From contig CM049307.1 in NCBI GenBank assembly GCA_026874595.1, positions 62,526,370 through 62,590,369 of the forward strand: 64,000 nucleotides of DNA, in the 5' to 3' direction. The notes below the pieces were generated by a model, which saw nothing but the letters and a program-made list of their open reading frames with translations, was not told the origin of the DNA and made no database searches. The translations under genes were made by a program, and so were the position numbers. The stretch is from Sipunculus nudus (Eukaryota > Annelida > Sipuncula > Golfingiida > Sipunculidae). Shown one piece after another: positions 47,239-59,606 of the stretch. Numbering within the stretch: position 1 is the stretch's first letter; every line of letters starts with the position of its first letter.

Positions 47239-49034
47239 TATCGATATAATATTGTATTTACAGTGTTTGATGGATGACTTTAAATTGGATATTGATTGAG
47301 AAGAATCAAACATAATGAGCATGATTGCCACACTCAAAGGCTGTTGGTTGGGTATATCTATTTGCCGATGTGTTGAGAATACGATCTCTTTAATATAAAA
47401 TATTTCATGTGCATGTGGTCTAATTTCTGTTTAATATTGGACATGACAGTTCTTAACCTGTAACCGGCCTATTTTGAACATAATAGTTTTTAACCTGTAA
47501 CCAGGCCATTTTTCACTAAAAAGTGCTTATATCAATTTGACTTAAGATTCGTACTCACACTTATCTGATGCACATGCAACTCTCGATGCTCACAAGCCTG
47601 TATACATTAATAATTTGTTTCTGAGGTTTACTAATTGATTTTTGCTATATAACAATTAAAATTCTCAGAATTATTTTACGCAAATAAACATTTGATAATA
47701 GCATACAGGCAGTCATTGAAACTACAGCTAAAATTGTTGATCCAGTGGGAATGGCTACACTCATCTTTCGACAAGAATGATGTAAGAAAAGACGCAACTC
47801 GGGCAAAAGTCAATAATGTAATACATGTATTCTATATGAGACCTTTTATTGACCTTGTACCAGCTGTCACGTTGTCACAGCTTGGCCTTAGCCGAGCATG
47901 CCCTCACACGAACAAGATATTAAACATTCCGTTGACCAGAGGGCCCATGTATACTTGCTTCATTGAATACCAAACATGGAAAAGCTTTAATATACGTTGT
48001 ACAGATATAATTGCAATAACACCAGTTATATAAAGGCCGATTATATATACCCAATATCACACTTAAAACAGCTAAGAACTTGCCATGATGCAAGGTTCGT
48101 AATAATTATAAGCTTACACTTATATATTTAGCATAGCACATGCTTCCTTAGAAAATGCAGGGTCAAGGCCGACGAGGGAGTGTGTATATTAAACGATACA
48201 TGTCCCGCCATGGTGGTTGGCTGCAACTAATTTCATTTATTCATTTTTCTAATTGGGCACCAGCAGGATATAATGTGAGACTAAATGAAACTGTAGTTAA
48301 GCTTAATTAGGTAACCGGAAAGTGAGGTAACACCAGCGGGAAATATTAAATATTATCTTAACAAGGCGTGCATAATTATATAAGTTAAGGGATTTAGAAA
48401 CTGGTAATGATATGAAAGTAAAACTGCCTCCGTCGGCCAAGCTATATTCTTATACTCTTTAGTTAATGTCTTAATTTATACATCCCGACGTAAAGATGAA
48501 CCTGTCGTTCAGCGTATAAGCTTATATATGTAAGATATATAACATCAGCAACCATATATATCGTTTACTTATTCATACATACATTGTACTATTTCGGTAG
48601 GTGATATACTATAGGCTTAAATATTTTCAAGACCAACATAATCACGGCAAATGTGGCTTAATAATCCATATAAGTTCCATATATTTATGGACATGGACAG
48701 TGTAATATCCATAATAAATGCATAATATCGTTCTTATAGAGAGTCACGATGGGATAAAATTACACATTTGCAGGAAGTGCCCATATATTATTTCTCTCTC
48801 TTCCCGCGTTTTAGACAGTTGCCAATATTGATACATCGAGTTATTTTCATTGTTTTTTTGCTCTGTATAATTACGTACATGGGCGGGTCCAGGAGTTTGG
48901 AAATCAAGGAGCCCAACCAAAAGTAAATAGTGATAAAACAATAACAATGATCCTTCAGGCAGCAGAATGTAGGTGGTCTAGATGGCGCTTCTTACGTGAG
49001 AACGTAAGAATCCGCGATATAAAGCAAAAACCCA
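47239..49034. other. Intergenic sequence, no feature seen
   Basis: AT-rich with ordinary CpG content. A 113-codon plus-strand ORF at 47692-48033 has no recognisable family and no splice context. Confidence 0.4.
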
Positions 49035-49320
49035 TCGTACTTAATATGTATGAACTAGCAATCTTCATTCTAAAGAATGCAAGCCTCCGCCAAGTGCATA
49101 AATGACTGTATAAATTTGTGAATATTTCTTGATGACGTTTATGAATCCGGATCATATTCCGGATCCACGACAAAATCTAATCGGTTCTTCATGGGCCAAT
49201 TCCCGAAAAGCCCCGGAGGTTTCATGATTGCGTGAGTTTTGTTATTAACAAACACACAAAGAAACATACACGAACGGGGATAAACGCATCCCCTCCGAGC
49301 GGAAATATAAGGAAAACAGG
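49035..49320 (-). repeat. Dispersed repeat fragment (GGCGGAGG type)
   Basis: Read on the minus strand it contains 'ccgttcgtgtatgtttctttgtgtg', 'aacaaaactcacgcaat', 'cgggaattggcccatgaaga', 'gattagattttgtcgtggatc' and 'cttggcggaggcttgcattct'. The same order of words occurs on the plus strand at 56290-56500. A shared short translation (NWPMKNRLDF / NGPLKNQLDF) comes from the repeat and does not indicate a gene. Confidence 0.6.
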
Positions 49321-49634
49321 TGACAGGTGAATTGTATTTCAAAATACCGTTTTGCAGCATTATATAAAAACATGCGAGCATTAATTTTGAAATGTTAAGA
49401 AAAGGATGGTTTTTGCTAACACATATATCCAGTAAAAAAATATCCACAACATCTTAGTTGTAAAGGATAGAACAAAAAGCATATATCAGGAACATGAGCC
49501 ATTTATTTGGTCATTAAGACGCGAATAATTTTTTTTTTCAAATGCTTTATGACTGTAGAGGTCTATGTAAATTCAACTGGTTTTAAAACTATACAAATTA
49601 ACCCCCGCACGTGATGTCTGCACGGAATTCACCC

Positions 49635-49690
49635 TTCCATTGGTCACATTTTGTGACCAATGGAATTACAAAAGTAATGCATTACTTTTG
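49635..49690. repeat. Two adjacent perfect palindromes
   Basis: First: 13-bp arms TTCCATTGGTCAC / GTGACCAATGGAA round a 5-nt ATTTT loop (49635-49665). Second, 3 bp later: the 22-bp uninterrupted palindrome made of CAAAAGTAATG and CATTACTTTTG (49669-49690). The first places two CCAAT-type cores back to back (ATTGG...CCAAT). Perfect arms in both imply recent origin or selection. Possible transposon end, cruciform or regulatory site. Confidence 0.9.
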
Positions 49691-51665
49691 ATATTTGATT
49701 AGCTGAATCGTCGCTGAAACGTAAAGACAAACCTGACAAACTTGCATTTGTCACAGGCAGCGGGGATACCCCGTTAGCAACCCGGTAAGGAGGTAAACAG
49801 TATCTGAGGGGATTGCTAATATTTTCTGACAAACCTAGACAATATATGGGCCAATTATATCGACATAATTATCAGCTAGCCATAATTTATGTCTCCCGGA
49901 GTCTACATAGCCATGTTATTCAAATGTAGTGCTGTTGAAATGAATACATGTATCACTGTATTATCACTTTAAAAATAATGATACCAGTTACTCTCACTAA
50001 ATAAGCACGTGTATAAGTTTATATTTATATATATTATGCTCCGATACTACACCGTAAAATATATCCAAATTGAGGTTTAACAAAATATAAATGCGTTATA
50101 GATCAATTACATTATTGTTGTTATACATGTATTCGGTTGTAATTTGACAGGATATTGTCGATGCATGCCCTTTACTCCATTTACTTAATTAATGTAATTT
50201 CAATTCAACGCAAATAACTGGATTTCGGCGTAAAAGCATGCATTGTGCATGAATTCGGGCAGAGGTTAATACTTTATAGTTCCATAATAAAAATAAACCC
50301 TTTTGGTCGAGAGCTGTGCTCAGTGTTAGTTTCGTATATGGACGCGTGATGGCGCTACACGCACCCAGGCACAGACATTTTCTCAAAAACCCTGTGAAAT
50401 CAAAATTTACCGATAAGAAAGGCAAGTGCGTGTGCAACAATTTGAGGACATATATACCAGCACAGTTAATGTTGTTAAGCAAAACGGCCATTACAGAAGT
50501 TTAAATCACAATAAATACATAGACCAAGGGGAAATTTTATCGCTTATTTGTCTTTCGTATTTTGTTTACTATTTCTAATAGTATACCTGCAAGAAGTTTA
50601 AAGATGGTGCAAGGGACAGTAGTAATATTTATGACAAACCCGCTTAGGATACTGTGATTGTTTTAAAAAAGAACTTGTAAAATTTAATATGTAAGGATAA
50701 ATTATCTCCCATCGCTAAACTTTTGTAACAAAATCCATGAAATTTTCCTCCAGAATCAACATGATAACTGAATGGCAAATTTTAAACCAAATAAAAAGTT
50801 AAAAGATTATGGGCGTTGACCTTTTTCTGAGTGCATACAGGTGTGAACCGAAACTGACAATTTTTGACACGTGTAAATTTCAGTGTCACAGTTGAATTTT
50901 GAACACCCAGCTCGCACGCCTTGACCTGGAGCCGTGTTCATTTTATTTAATTAAACCGCCCGAGGTTAGAGATGTTGATTTCAGTGGTTCATTTCAGATC
51001 AAGTACCGGGAGTTTCATGGTCTCTCTCGGACATTGCCACTTTACTCACAACATGCGCTTGAATGAAAAAAAAAAAATTTGGAGTGTCTTACTGCAGGAT
51101 AAAATAATGTTAATTTTATGAGTGAGTAATTATTAATTAGCTGGAAATGTTATGAGAACGCTTGGCAGTAAAGGTCTTTCATCTTGTAGGTGCAAATTAG
51201 TAAGATATCTATGAGTAGCCCCATTCTCATGTTAACATTATGAAATGAAGCGTAACCGACCGTGACGATAAGTATACTTGTGAATAGATTTGCATATGTG
51301 AGTATTAATACCCTCCGAGTAATATAACGGGCTTAAGTTTAAAGTATATATAGCATATTTGTGTTAAATGAAGAGTATTGTGTCACGTGAACATATATAT
51401 GTAAAATGACACAGAAATAAAAATACATGTTGGTAATGATGATAATAATAATAATAACCACCCATCATCATCATCCATCTCCTTTTCAATAAACATAATA
51501 ATTTAATGACATCGCATTCTTTATATGATGTTTATCATGATAAGAGGCACATCAAGTTAAAACTGCTGACGACAGATGGCGCATCTACTGTTTTGTGGTG
51601 TTCTGTTTGATCAGTGGAACTTCTTTGGAACTTGTGTTTTTCCTTCATACAAGTACTTTAGATAC

Positions 51666-51666
<1 letters not shown>
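49691..51666. other. Intergenic sequence, no feature seen
   Basis: AT-rich; a short (AAT)n run near 51439-51457. No gene recognised. Confidence 0.4.

Positions 51667-51721
<55 letters not shown>
51667..51721. repeat. (GA)n microsatellite
   Basis: Pure alternating GA run of about 27 units. Confidence 0.95.
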
Positions 51722-51726
<5 letters not shown>

Positions 51727-52501
51727 GTTTAAATGTTTAAAGTTTAACTTGACCAAATAAAATGCGTGAAAATGTGGAGGAAGAATTTTCAGTCTGACAT
51801 TCAGTTTACGGTATGACACATCCATGGAAGAAATTATGCTAATAAATATTCAGTTGCAATTATGTTACGGCTAGGGCCCGGAAAGCCGCAGAAAGCGTAC
51901 CGATCGTTCTGGTTCGGGCCCATAGTCTATTCCTCTGGTCCTTTTAAATCAAAATATATTCATTTTCTATTTTTTTTATTGTTAATTTAATATAAATGTC
52001 ATATTTATGTTGTAGGAAAGGTGCTTTTCGTGTAATGTGTTTTCAATAGAATTATAAATTATGCGTGTTGAATATAAATGATTCTGCTGGGAGTCGACTG
52101 AAATCCCTTTTACAATTGTGTATACCAGTATGAAGGGGAGACTCACTTTAAACCTGTTTAATAAATCCTATATTCCTATAAGAATAAAGGTCGACTATCG
52201 GTCTATCAATTTGTGACCAGTAAATGGGTGCGCTTTAGATAAACGTGCTACATATTCAGCATGAAGCAAATACATGTAAATGCTTTGTCTTTTTATTTTA
52301 AACATGTCCTTAGAAAATGAATAAACAAATTTAATGTAAGGTTGATAGAATAATAGCAGTCATCGGTACCGTTTGCTGTTTATCTAACGCCTATCGTAAT
52401 GCGTTTGGAGGGGCAAAACCGTTTCTGCTACAGAATATCAGGAGGCAAAATGACACATCTGCACTCTTATTGGCTGCCCCGGTACATTGTGATCTACCAG
52501 C

Positions 52502-52543
<42 letters not shown>

Positions 52544-53164
52544 TAATAATAATAATCTATCAAACTACTGTTTATGTCCCGGTTATTTATATCCTTCCAA
52601 GTTGCAATTTGTTTTGTCGTTTTTTAAACTACTTTTGTTGATAGCATAGATAGCAACAGTTTTAGAGTCACATATTGTTGTGTGGGTAACTTGTACATTG
52701 CTTGCTTTGAGGCTATGGTGATGTCTGCTTAATTAGCAATGATAACGATTTAATTTTTTTTTAATTTGTTTATTCAACAATTAGGCCTATTCTCTCATAT
52801 AATAAAACCAAAAGAGAATATTATATACAGTAAAATATAAGTAAAAATAGCTTTCATCACTTTCATAATCTAAATGTGGCGAGTTTCCTTGTGAATTAAT
52901 ATGTCCTCCATAATTACATGGAGTTTATTATGGTGGAGAAAGTAAATGCATGCACATACTATAATACAAAAGAAAGTCAAACATTCATGTGTATCCTGCC
53001 CCTATTGTCCATCGTTTGTTACTCCTTCCATAGGCTACATTGTTTTGGCCTGAAATCGAATACATATTTGATTGAAGCCTTCTACCTAAAGGGGGGGGGG
53101 GGGGGTGGGGTGGGGGGGGGGATGGTCTTGAAACCTCCTTGTACCGCCTCAATATTTTCCTAGT
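51722..53164. other. Intergenic sequence with (AAT)n and poly-G tracts
   Basis: (TAA)n with one CAA interruption at 52502-52555; a poly-G-rich run at about 53091-53120. No gene recognised. Confidence 0.5.
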
Positions 53165-53365
53165 GTAACCAGGGAGGGGGGTCAGGGGTCCGGACCCCCC
53201 CCCCTTTTTTTTTTATCCGCCGCAACCGTTTTTAAGGGGTTCAGACAAAATTTTGCGACCTGGACCCTCCCTTTTCTGGAACTGGAGAGCTTTTTTTAGG
53301 GATTTCATTAGTCCCCCTGTGTTGGAAACCCCCCTTATTTTTAATCCTGGATCCGCCCCTGATAC
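53165..53365 (+). repeat. Poly-C-bearing dispersed repeat, uninterrupted copy
   Basis: 'ggtcaggggtccgg', poly-C, 'atccgccgcaaccgttttta', 'ttcagacaaaattttgcgac', 'ctttttttagggatttcatta' and 'atcctggatccgcccctg'. This serves as the empty-site reference for the copy split by an insertion at 37.0-39.3 kb. Confidence 0.7.
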
Positions 53366-55378
53366 CTGTTTTATCATATACGACATGTGGCCATTATAAA
53401 TGACTCTGACGTAAGTCGAGCTATCGGTCCAATTTAATGCTTATTCAGGCATGTATTATTCATGGGTCGTGCACTATAACGCGACTTCTGTGCACTGAAA
53501 GTTGTTTTTCCTGTGTTAGCTTCATTCCGTAGAACCAGTTTGTGTGCACGCTACCTCTCCGATAATCTATGGTGGCTTCATTGTTATTACATGCAGGTAT
53601 AAAACAATGACCGTGTACGCTGGCACTCCATTGACTTTGTATAGGCTGTATCTGGCTGATTCCGAATACCGGGCCAATGTGAGGTGATAATGCTACCCAG
53701 AGGAACTTGGCAACGAGGCAAACAGTTTTTATGTCATGTTCTGCTTTTGAGAAAGCGCCGGAAACCCACCAATATTTAAAGTGCATGTATTGTTATTAAA
53801 ATACGTGCATGGCAGCACCTTGTTATTTCTGTTTACCTGAGAGAAGAAACGCAACTTAAAACCTGAGATGCATCATCATATAATCCACAAAACAGGTGAA
53901 ACATCATCATCACATAATTCATGACAAGTCACTCTTCATCATGTAATCCATAGTACTGGTGAAACATCACCAAATAGGCCATAGTATATGTAGCACTTAA
54001 TATATTATAAGAAATTATATACATCAACCCTTAAGCGGATTCACAGGTAAATCTTGATAAATTATGTTACACAATGTGTTGGTCGACTTCGTCCAATTAA
54101 CTTTTCTAGTAAAAACAAATTGAATGGTGTCAAAAAGTGAAATGCACTGGGGAAATCTTGGGTTGTTTCGATGTCGTCTCTTGGTGTCGGCATAATATGA
54201 CTACAATCACAGCAGAAATACAGCAGCTGCTCTATTAGCAGCATATGCTGAACTTTGGTACGGAATGTCACGCTTTTCAGGAGGCGCCTTAGGGATTTTC
54301 TTGCATTTCGTGCTCACTGGCCTGTTAAGACATGTCCTGCCGGAGCCGGGTAATATATCTGCGGTCAAGCGGATCACCTGTAAAGCCCACTGACCGCCAT
54401 TTCAATTATAACGCCTGTAAGGGAATTTTTTCTAAGTCAAAAGGAAGGAAAGATTTTAAAATAATGCGCGGAACACATGTCCACATGAATCTGCTTTCAA
54501 CAGCGAGCGCTTTCGTTCGTTCAAGTGTGCACGTTTCATGTTAAACATTGTCCTACTTTAGTAACACAGGTTCGCCTGGCGGGTTGCAGAACAATCGCAT
54601 ACGAATGGGCGGATTTCACATTGGGACAAAGGATTAGTCCTTTGGAACTATTCCTTTTGTGGAATTGTGATTATGGCATTTAAGAAAAAATATATATATT
54701 AAAGTGATTCTGATTACCTCCAAAAATGTTATGGATTATGGATACCGTTTTACCCTACCCCTCTAAATCTTCAGCAAAATATGTACATAACTTTTTGTCT
54801 TTATTTGCCTAAAGACAATGTAATGAAGCATGGCGGAAGTTGTTTCTTTGCCAAATGCTTTTACCGAAATATGTTTCCCTGCTTTTTATTATCTAGGATA
54901 GTTGTCAGTTTTTGATCAGCCCTTCTTATTCTATGACAACTTACAATATATTCAAACCATTTATTCAATACTTTGTGAATACATTTTCCTGGGCCTATCA
55001 TTTCACACTGGCAGATATATGTTTCGCGTGCAAGAACCTTCAACGACATATGCATGTGTTTACGCATAACGCATGTGTCTGCTATGATGCCTTTGACTAC
55101 CATCAACTGATTATACTAAGTGAACATTTTTAATGAACGTATCTAACAATGTCGTCTTAGCTTAATTTATCTTTCATATATATTCTCTCTGCTATATGCA
55201 TATAATTTCATGGTAGAATGCTTCTTTATACAATCGTTATATCTACGATATTTCTCAAGCAATGATGCTTTCGGACCCATGTTGTTCATCGAGTCGTTTC
55301 TGCAATAGAATAATTTGCCACTATGCTGATATTTTTTTTTTGGGAGGGAGTTTCCCGGATAATTCAAACAAAATAATC
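53366..55378. other. Intergenic sequence, no feature seen
   Basis: A short group of diverged 'catcatcatataatccat' repeats lies near 53870-53960. ORFs up to 108 codons (minus strand, 53460-53786) show no family resemblance. Confidence 0.4.
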
Positions 55379-55384
55379 TTTATT
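55379..55384 (-). terminator. Polyadenylation signal of the desaturase-like gene
   Basis: AATAAA on the minus strand about 270 nt after the stop codon at 55655-55657. Confidence 0.4.
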
Positions 55385-55654
55385 TCATGAACGTGAAACA
55401 CATGCATGACAAAAGTTCCAGCGGAAACCTTAGGATAAAATATGCGTCGTTTAGTCCATAACAGCTCATTACTAAATATTAATAATAATTGTTACAAGAT
55501 GAGTGTGCCAATGTGGTACAAAATCGTGCGACTAACAATGATAGCTTTGCAGCCATTGTCAGGCTAATGATTCTGGAGAACATGTGCCATAAACAATCAT
55601 TAGAACAGTTTTTAGAACAGTCTTTTTACTTATAACTACACTGAAAATGGCGCT

Positions 55655-55787
55655 CTAATTGGCCTTTTTGTTTTTTAGTCCTCTTCCGCCGTAGATATCC
55701 TCGCTGTAGATACGGTTGTCTTTGTGAAGGGTGTCGTGCATCCAGTCCCATAACTTGAGGTTTAAACCGAAGTTAACGTGGAAATAC
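55655..55787 (-). CDS. Desaturase-like gene, last exon
   Basis: Acceptor TTTTTCTGCAG|GTATTTCC. Encodes YFHVNFGLNLKLWDWMHDTL to a basic tail GLKNKKAN and TAG (55655-55657). The tail resembles, but does not end as, a canonical KKxx ER-retrieval signal. Confidence 0.9.
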
Positions 55788-58700
55788 CTGCAGAAAAAAA
55801 TGTCTGCACATTAATGTGTGTTCTTTCCTGTTTACCAAATAAGTCATTGAATCCGAACTTCGACCTGAGGAAAAAGAACTTTTGACTTCAAACCCGTCAC
55901 CTTAAACGAGTTATTACTGCCTTTATTTAAAAAAAAAATATATAATAATTTGCTCAACACGTCACAGTCTACATTTTACGTAAGCAAGCTTGTTAAATTA
56001 CATGTATATTTTACTTGAATTTATGAGGGAAATCCAACTAACATGAGGGAGTTTATTGCGTTCACAATCGTATATATCTATGTGCTTTTAAATTTTGCTT
56101 GCGGGTAATCTTTACATATTTCAATGAGTCAATCACCTTCGTTACCAATTCTTTCACTACCCAGGAGTACCGTTTTCATCATGGAATAGCTGGTGATAAG
56201 TATTTATATAAGCCTCTATGTCTGTTCACACAATATTTCCGAGAGACAACTGATGCATGTTCATGAATGTTCGGAGAATATGGAGTCATGTATTAGTGCA
56301 TAATTGCCTCCGCCATGAGGGTAGGCGTTCATTCACGTTCGTGTTTGTGTGCGTTTGCGTGCTTGTTCACAACATAACTTACACAAATCCTAAACGGAAT
56401 CTCATACAATTTTCAAGGCATTTTGGGAATGGGCCATTGAAGAATCAATTAGATTTTGGTGTGGATCTGACACATGATCTAGATTAAGGAACGTCAAGAT
56501 GTAATGTTCACAATTGTACAGAAATCTAGTCACTAATCTTTTATGTGATGAGGGGGCTGGATTGATTAAAATAAGTTTAGTAGGAAAGCAGGATGCGGAA
56601 TCAGCCAAACATGCTGATTATTGCCTTTTCTGTCTACGATATCTGGATCATACCTGCAAAAGAAACCCTAAAAACTCAAGAATCCCATACACTTCCGTGA
56701 GTTTATATTGCATACATAAACATGCACCTACTTGTGGTGGTGATCGTGGTGTATCGTTGGTGGTTGCCATGGCCAGATTGGGTCCATCATAATACCCGAG
56801 TGGTCCATCATCCCATAATAGTAGATATACAGGAGGACTGTGATAAACGCCCCTGTCAGATGGATACGACATGTCATCTAACAAATCACCCTTGATTGTC
56901 AAAAATTAAAATGAACATATATATATTTTGAATAGCTGTTTCCTTTTTCAGCTTCTCGATTATCCACTCTATTTTTCCATCTAACAACGATCTTTTTTTA
57001 TATTCTGAATTGTGTGGATTTCACATATAAGACGATAAGTCCACATAATTTTAAACGGGCTTCTGTGGTCGAAGGATAGAGCGCAAGAATGAAAGGCGGG
57101 AAAGGCTAGATTGATCTCTGTCGGCTCCGGCCTATTTTATGTGGGAAGGCTGTACTCCACGGAGGAGCAACACTCATAAACGAGTGTTTTAATCGCCTAA
57201 GCTATAGGCCTGATTACAAATATCCGGCAGTCCCAGTATTTACCAGGATGGATTAAAATCAGAGCAAGCGTGTGTAACCAAACCTGTCGCCAAGCCTCGC
57301 GACAAGATGTAGTATTTAACATTTTGTTTAAAGATTACAAGTTAAAATAAGATAAATAAGCATTAAGCAAAAAATGCCTAAATCCACTAAATCGTCTAAA
57401 CAAAATAGAGTGCTAAAATTGAAAGGCGAACCAGTCTTCATTAAATATAACAGTGACGGGGAACTGGAAATATTGTCTTTAGGGAACCATAAAACCTGGA
57501 TATACACACTCACACACATAATCACTTACCTGAGTAGACGGGAATGATGAATATTGGTGAAGCGAGTATAGTCTGGAATATAATGAACTCTACTGGATGC
57601 ATGGCTGTCGCTGAGAATGCAGTCGGGGCCTTGTAGCGGTGATGCCACTTGTGGATGTACTTGTACAGGTAGGGTTTGTGGAGGAACCTATGCATGTAGT
57701 ACATCATGCCGTCAGAAAACAAGTACAAGAGCACAGTAGAACCAATCAGGAACAACCAGCTATGCTCCGTGATATCGAAATATATCGTCGTTGTACCTGT
57801 GAACACATCATCATCATCACTGACATTAATGAGACGCGTCAAACAACGAGAATTACATCTGTTAGACCATCCCAAAAATTATTGTTCTTTTCCCTCTGAG
57901 ATGAAAAAGTATGCACCACGAGTGATGTGCTCCTTTTTTTTTAATTTACCGGATCGAAAACAATTCCTGGAATTTTGTCAAGCTTATCAGAAAATACTGA
58001 ATTCTTGAATTGGTGCATTTAATAAAAAAAAATTAAGTCCATAACTTTTAAAAATCCCTTTAAGGAAAATAGAGACAAGAGCTTAAAAAATCTAATTTCA
58101 TAAAAAAATTAATGGCACATTCAAAATAATAGTTGACCTTTTAAGTCACACTTTTAAGTATAATAAATGTACGTAAACTGGTCGAGTGTCAAACCTTTAC
58201 GAAGGTTTGTTTTTTTTTCATGTTGTGAGCATAAAACGGACAAAAGGTTAAATATATTGAACATTGATTTTTTCACAATATTCAGTAAGCTCTCAGTTTC
58301 TGACGTTAAAAGTCTCTTAAAGGCGACTACATTCAAAAAGCACTTACAAACTGTTAAAATTAATTCGATCACTTTTTAAGTTAGAATAGAATCAATATAT
58401 GACATTCAAGTAATGAAAGTTTGAATCGCTTGCATTTCAACTTTGTTTTCTTTCTGAGGCAAATCTCCTTTGGAAACGCTACATTTAGTTGAAAACTTAG
58501 CCTGCACTGACTTGGTAGCCAGGACTTACCACCGTTCAGAATATAACAAGCGATGACCCCGGAGTAGCTCCCGCCAATAATCATATTAAGAGAGCCTAGG
58601 AGAATCTCGTGACGTTCATCCTCCGGGGTCAGAAAACGGTCAGGCTGGCACTTCCACTTCTCTGGCTGAAAGTAGAAGAAAATACACTTTAACACTGGTG

Positions 58701-59552
58701 CCATGGTATATTTTATATTTATTTTGTCGCAAAATTGGCATAAAATCTATCCTATTCTGGATAGTTTTTTTTTCAATGATGTCCAAGATTGTGTTAGTAT
58801 GTTTTTTTTCTTCTGATTACTTATTTTAAAAGTAATCATGTTTGGTGTTAATCATGCTTGCCAGAAGACGAAGGTGATGACATCCGGAAACGCACCAGCA
58901 ATCGTCGAGGACGAGGGTCATGTACTTCTGCTACTTGGGGGCGCATGTTACACCTACGCAGAGAGAGAATTGGGCAGACTGTGCAAACTCCTTGGAGTAA
59001 GAAATAAATATAAGGATAGGAAGAGCTGGTACTGTATTAAGGTCACTGAACAAGGTATGGCAAACTGAGATTAAGCTTCAAACAAAATTAAAGATATATA
59101 ATGCTGTCGTGGTGCCAACACTACTTAATGGAGCAGAGACTTGGGCAACAACAAGAAAACAGGAGCAAAGACTCGATGCCTTTGTTTTACGCTGCCTTCG
59201 AGCAATCCTCAAGGTTAAGGAGTGGCATCGGAAAAAAAAACAATGACATCCGAGAAATGATCCAACAGATGTATGACTCTACGATCATGCTGAGAACAGC
59301 CAGGAGTAAGGTAGTATGGTCACATGTAAAGGATGGAGCAGAGTCGGCTACCACAACGTATGTACAGATGGGACCCATCAGCTGTAGGAGGAAGGAGAAA
59401 ACAGGAGAGGCAGAGACAGGGGTGGTCAGACACCATCAACAGGGACCTGACCTCCATTGGTATGACACTTCAAGAGGCAGAATCGATGACTTCCAGTTGG
59501 GAGGACCGAAGACAAACGATTGCGGCACTGACGTGACATCACTCACCATAAG

Positions 59553-59606
<54 letters not shown>

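Noticed and set aside
47692-48033. 113-codon plus-strand ORF
   Set aside because: No family resemblance, signal peptide, splice context or codon pattern supports it.
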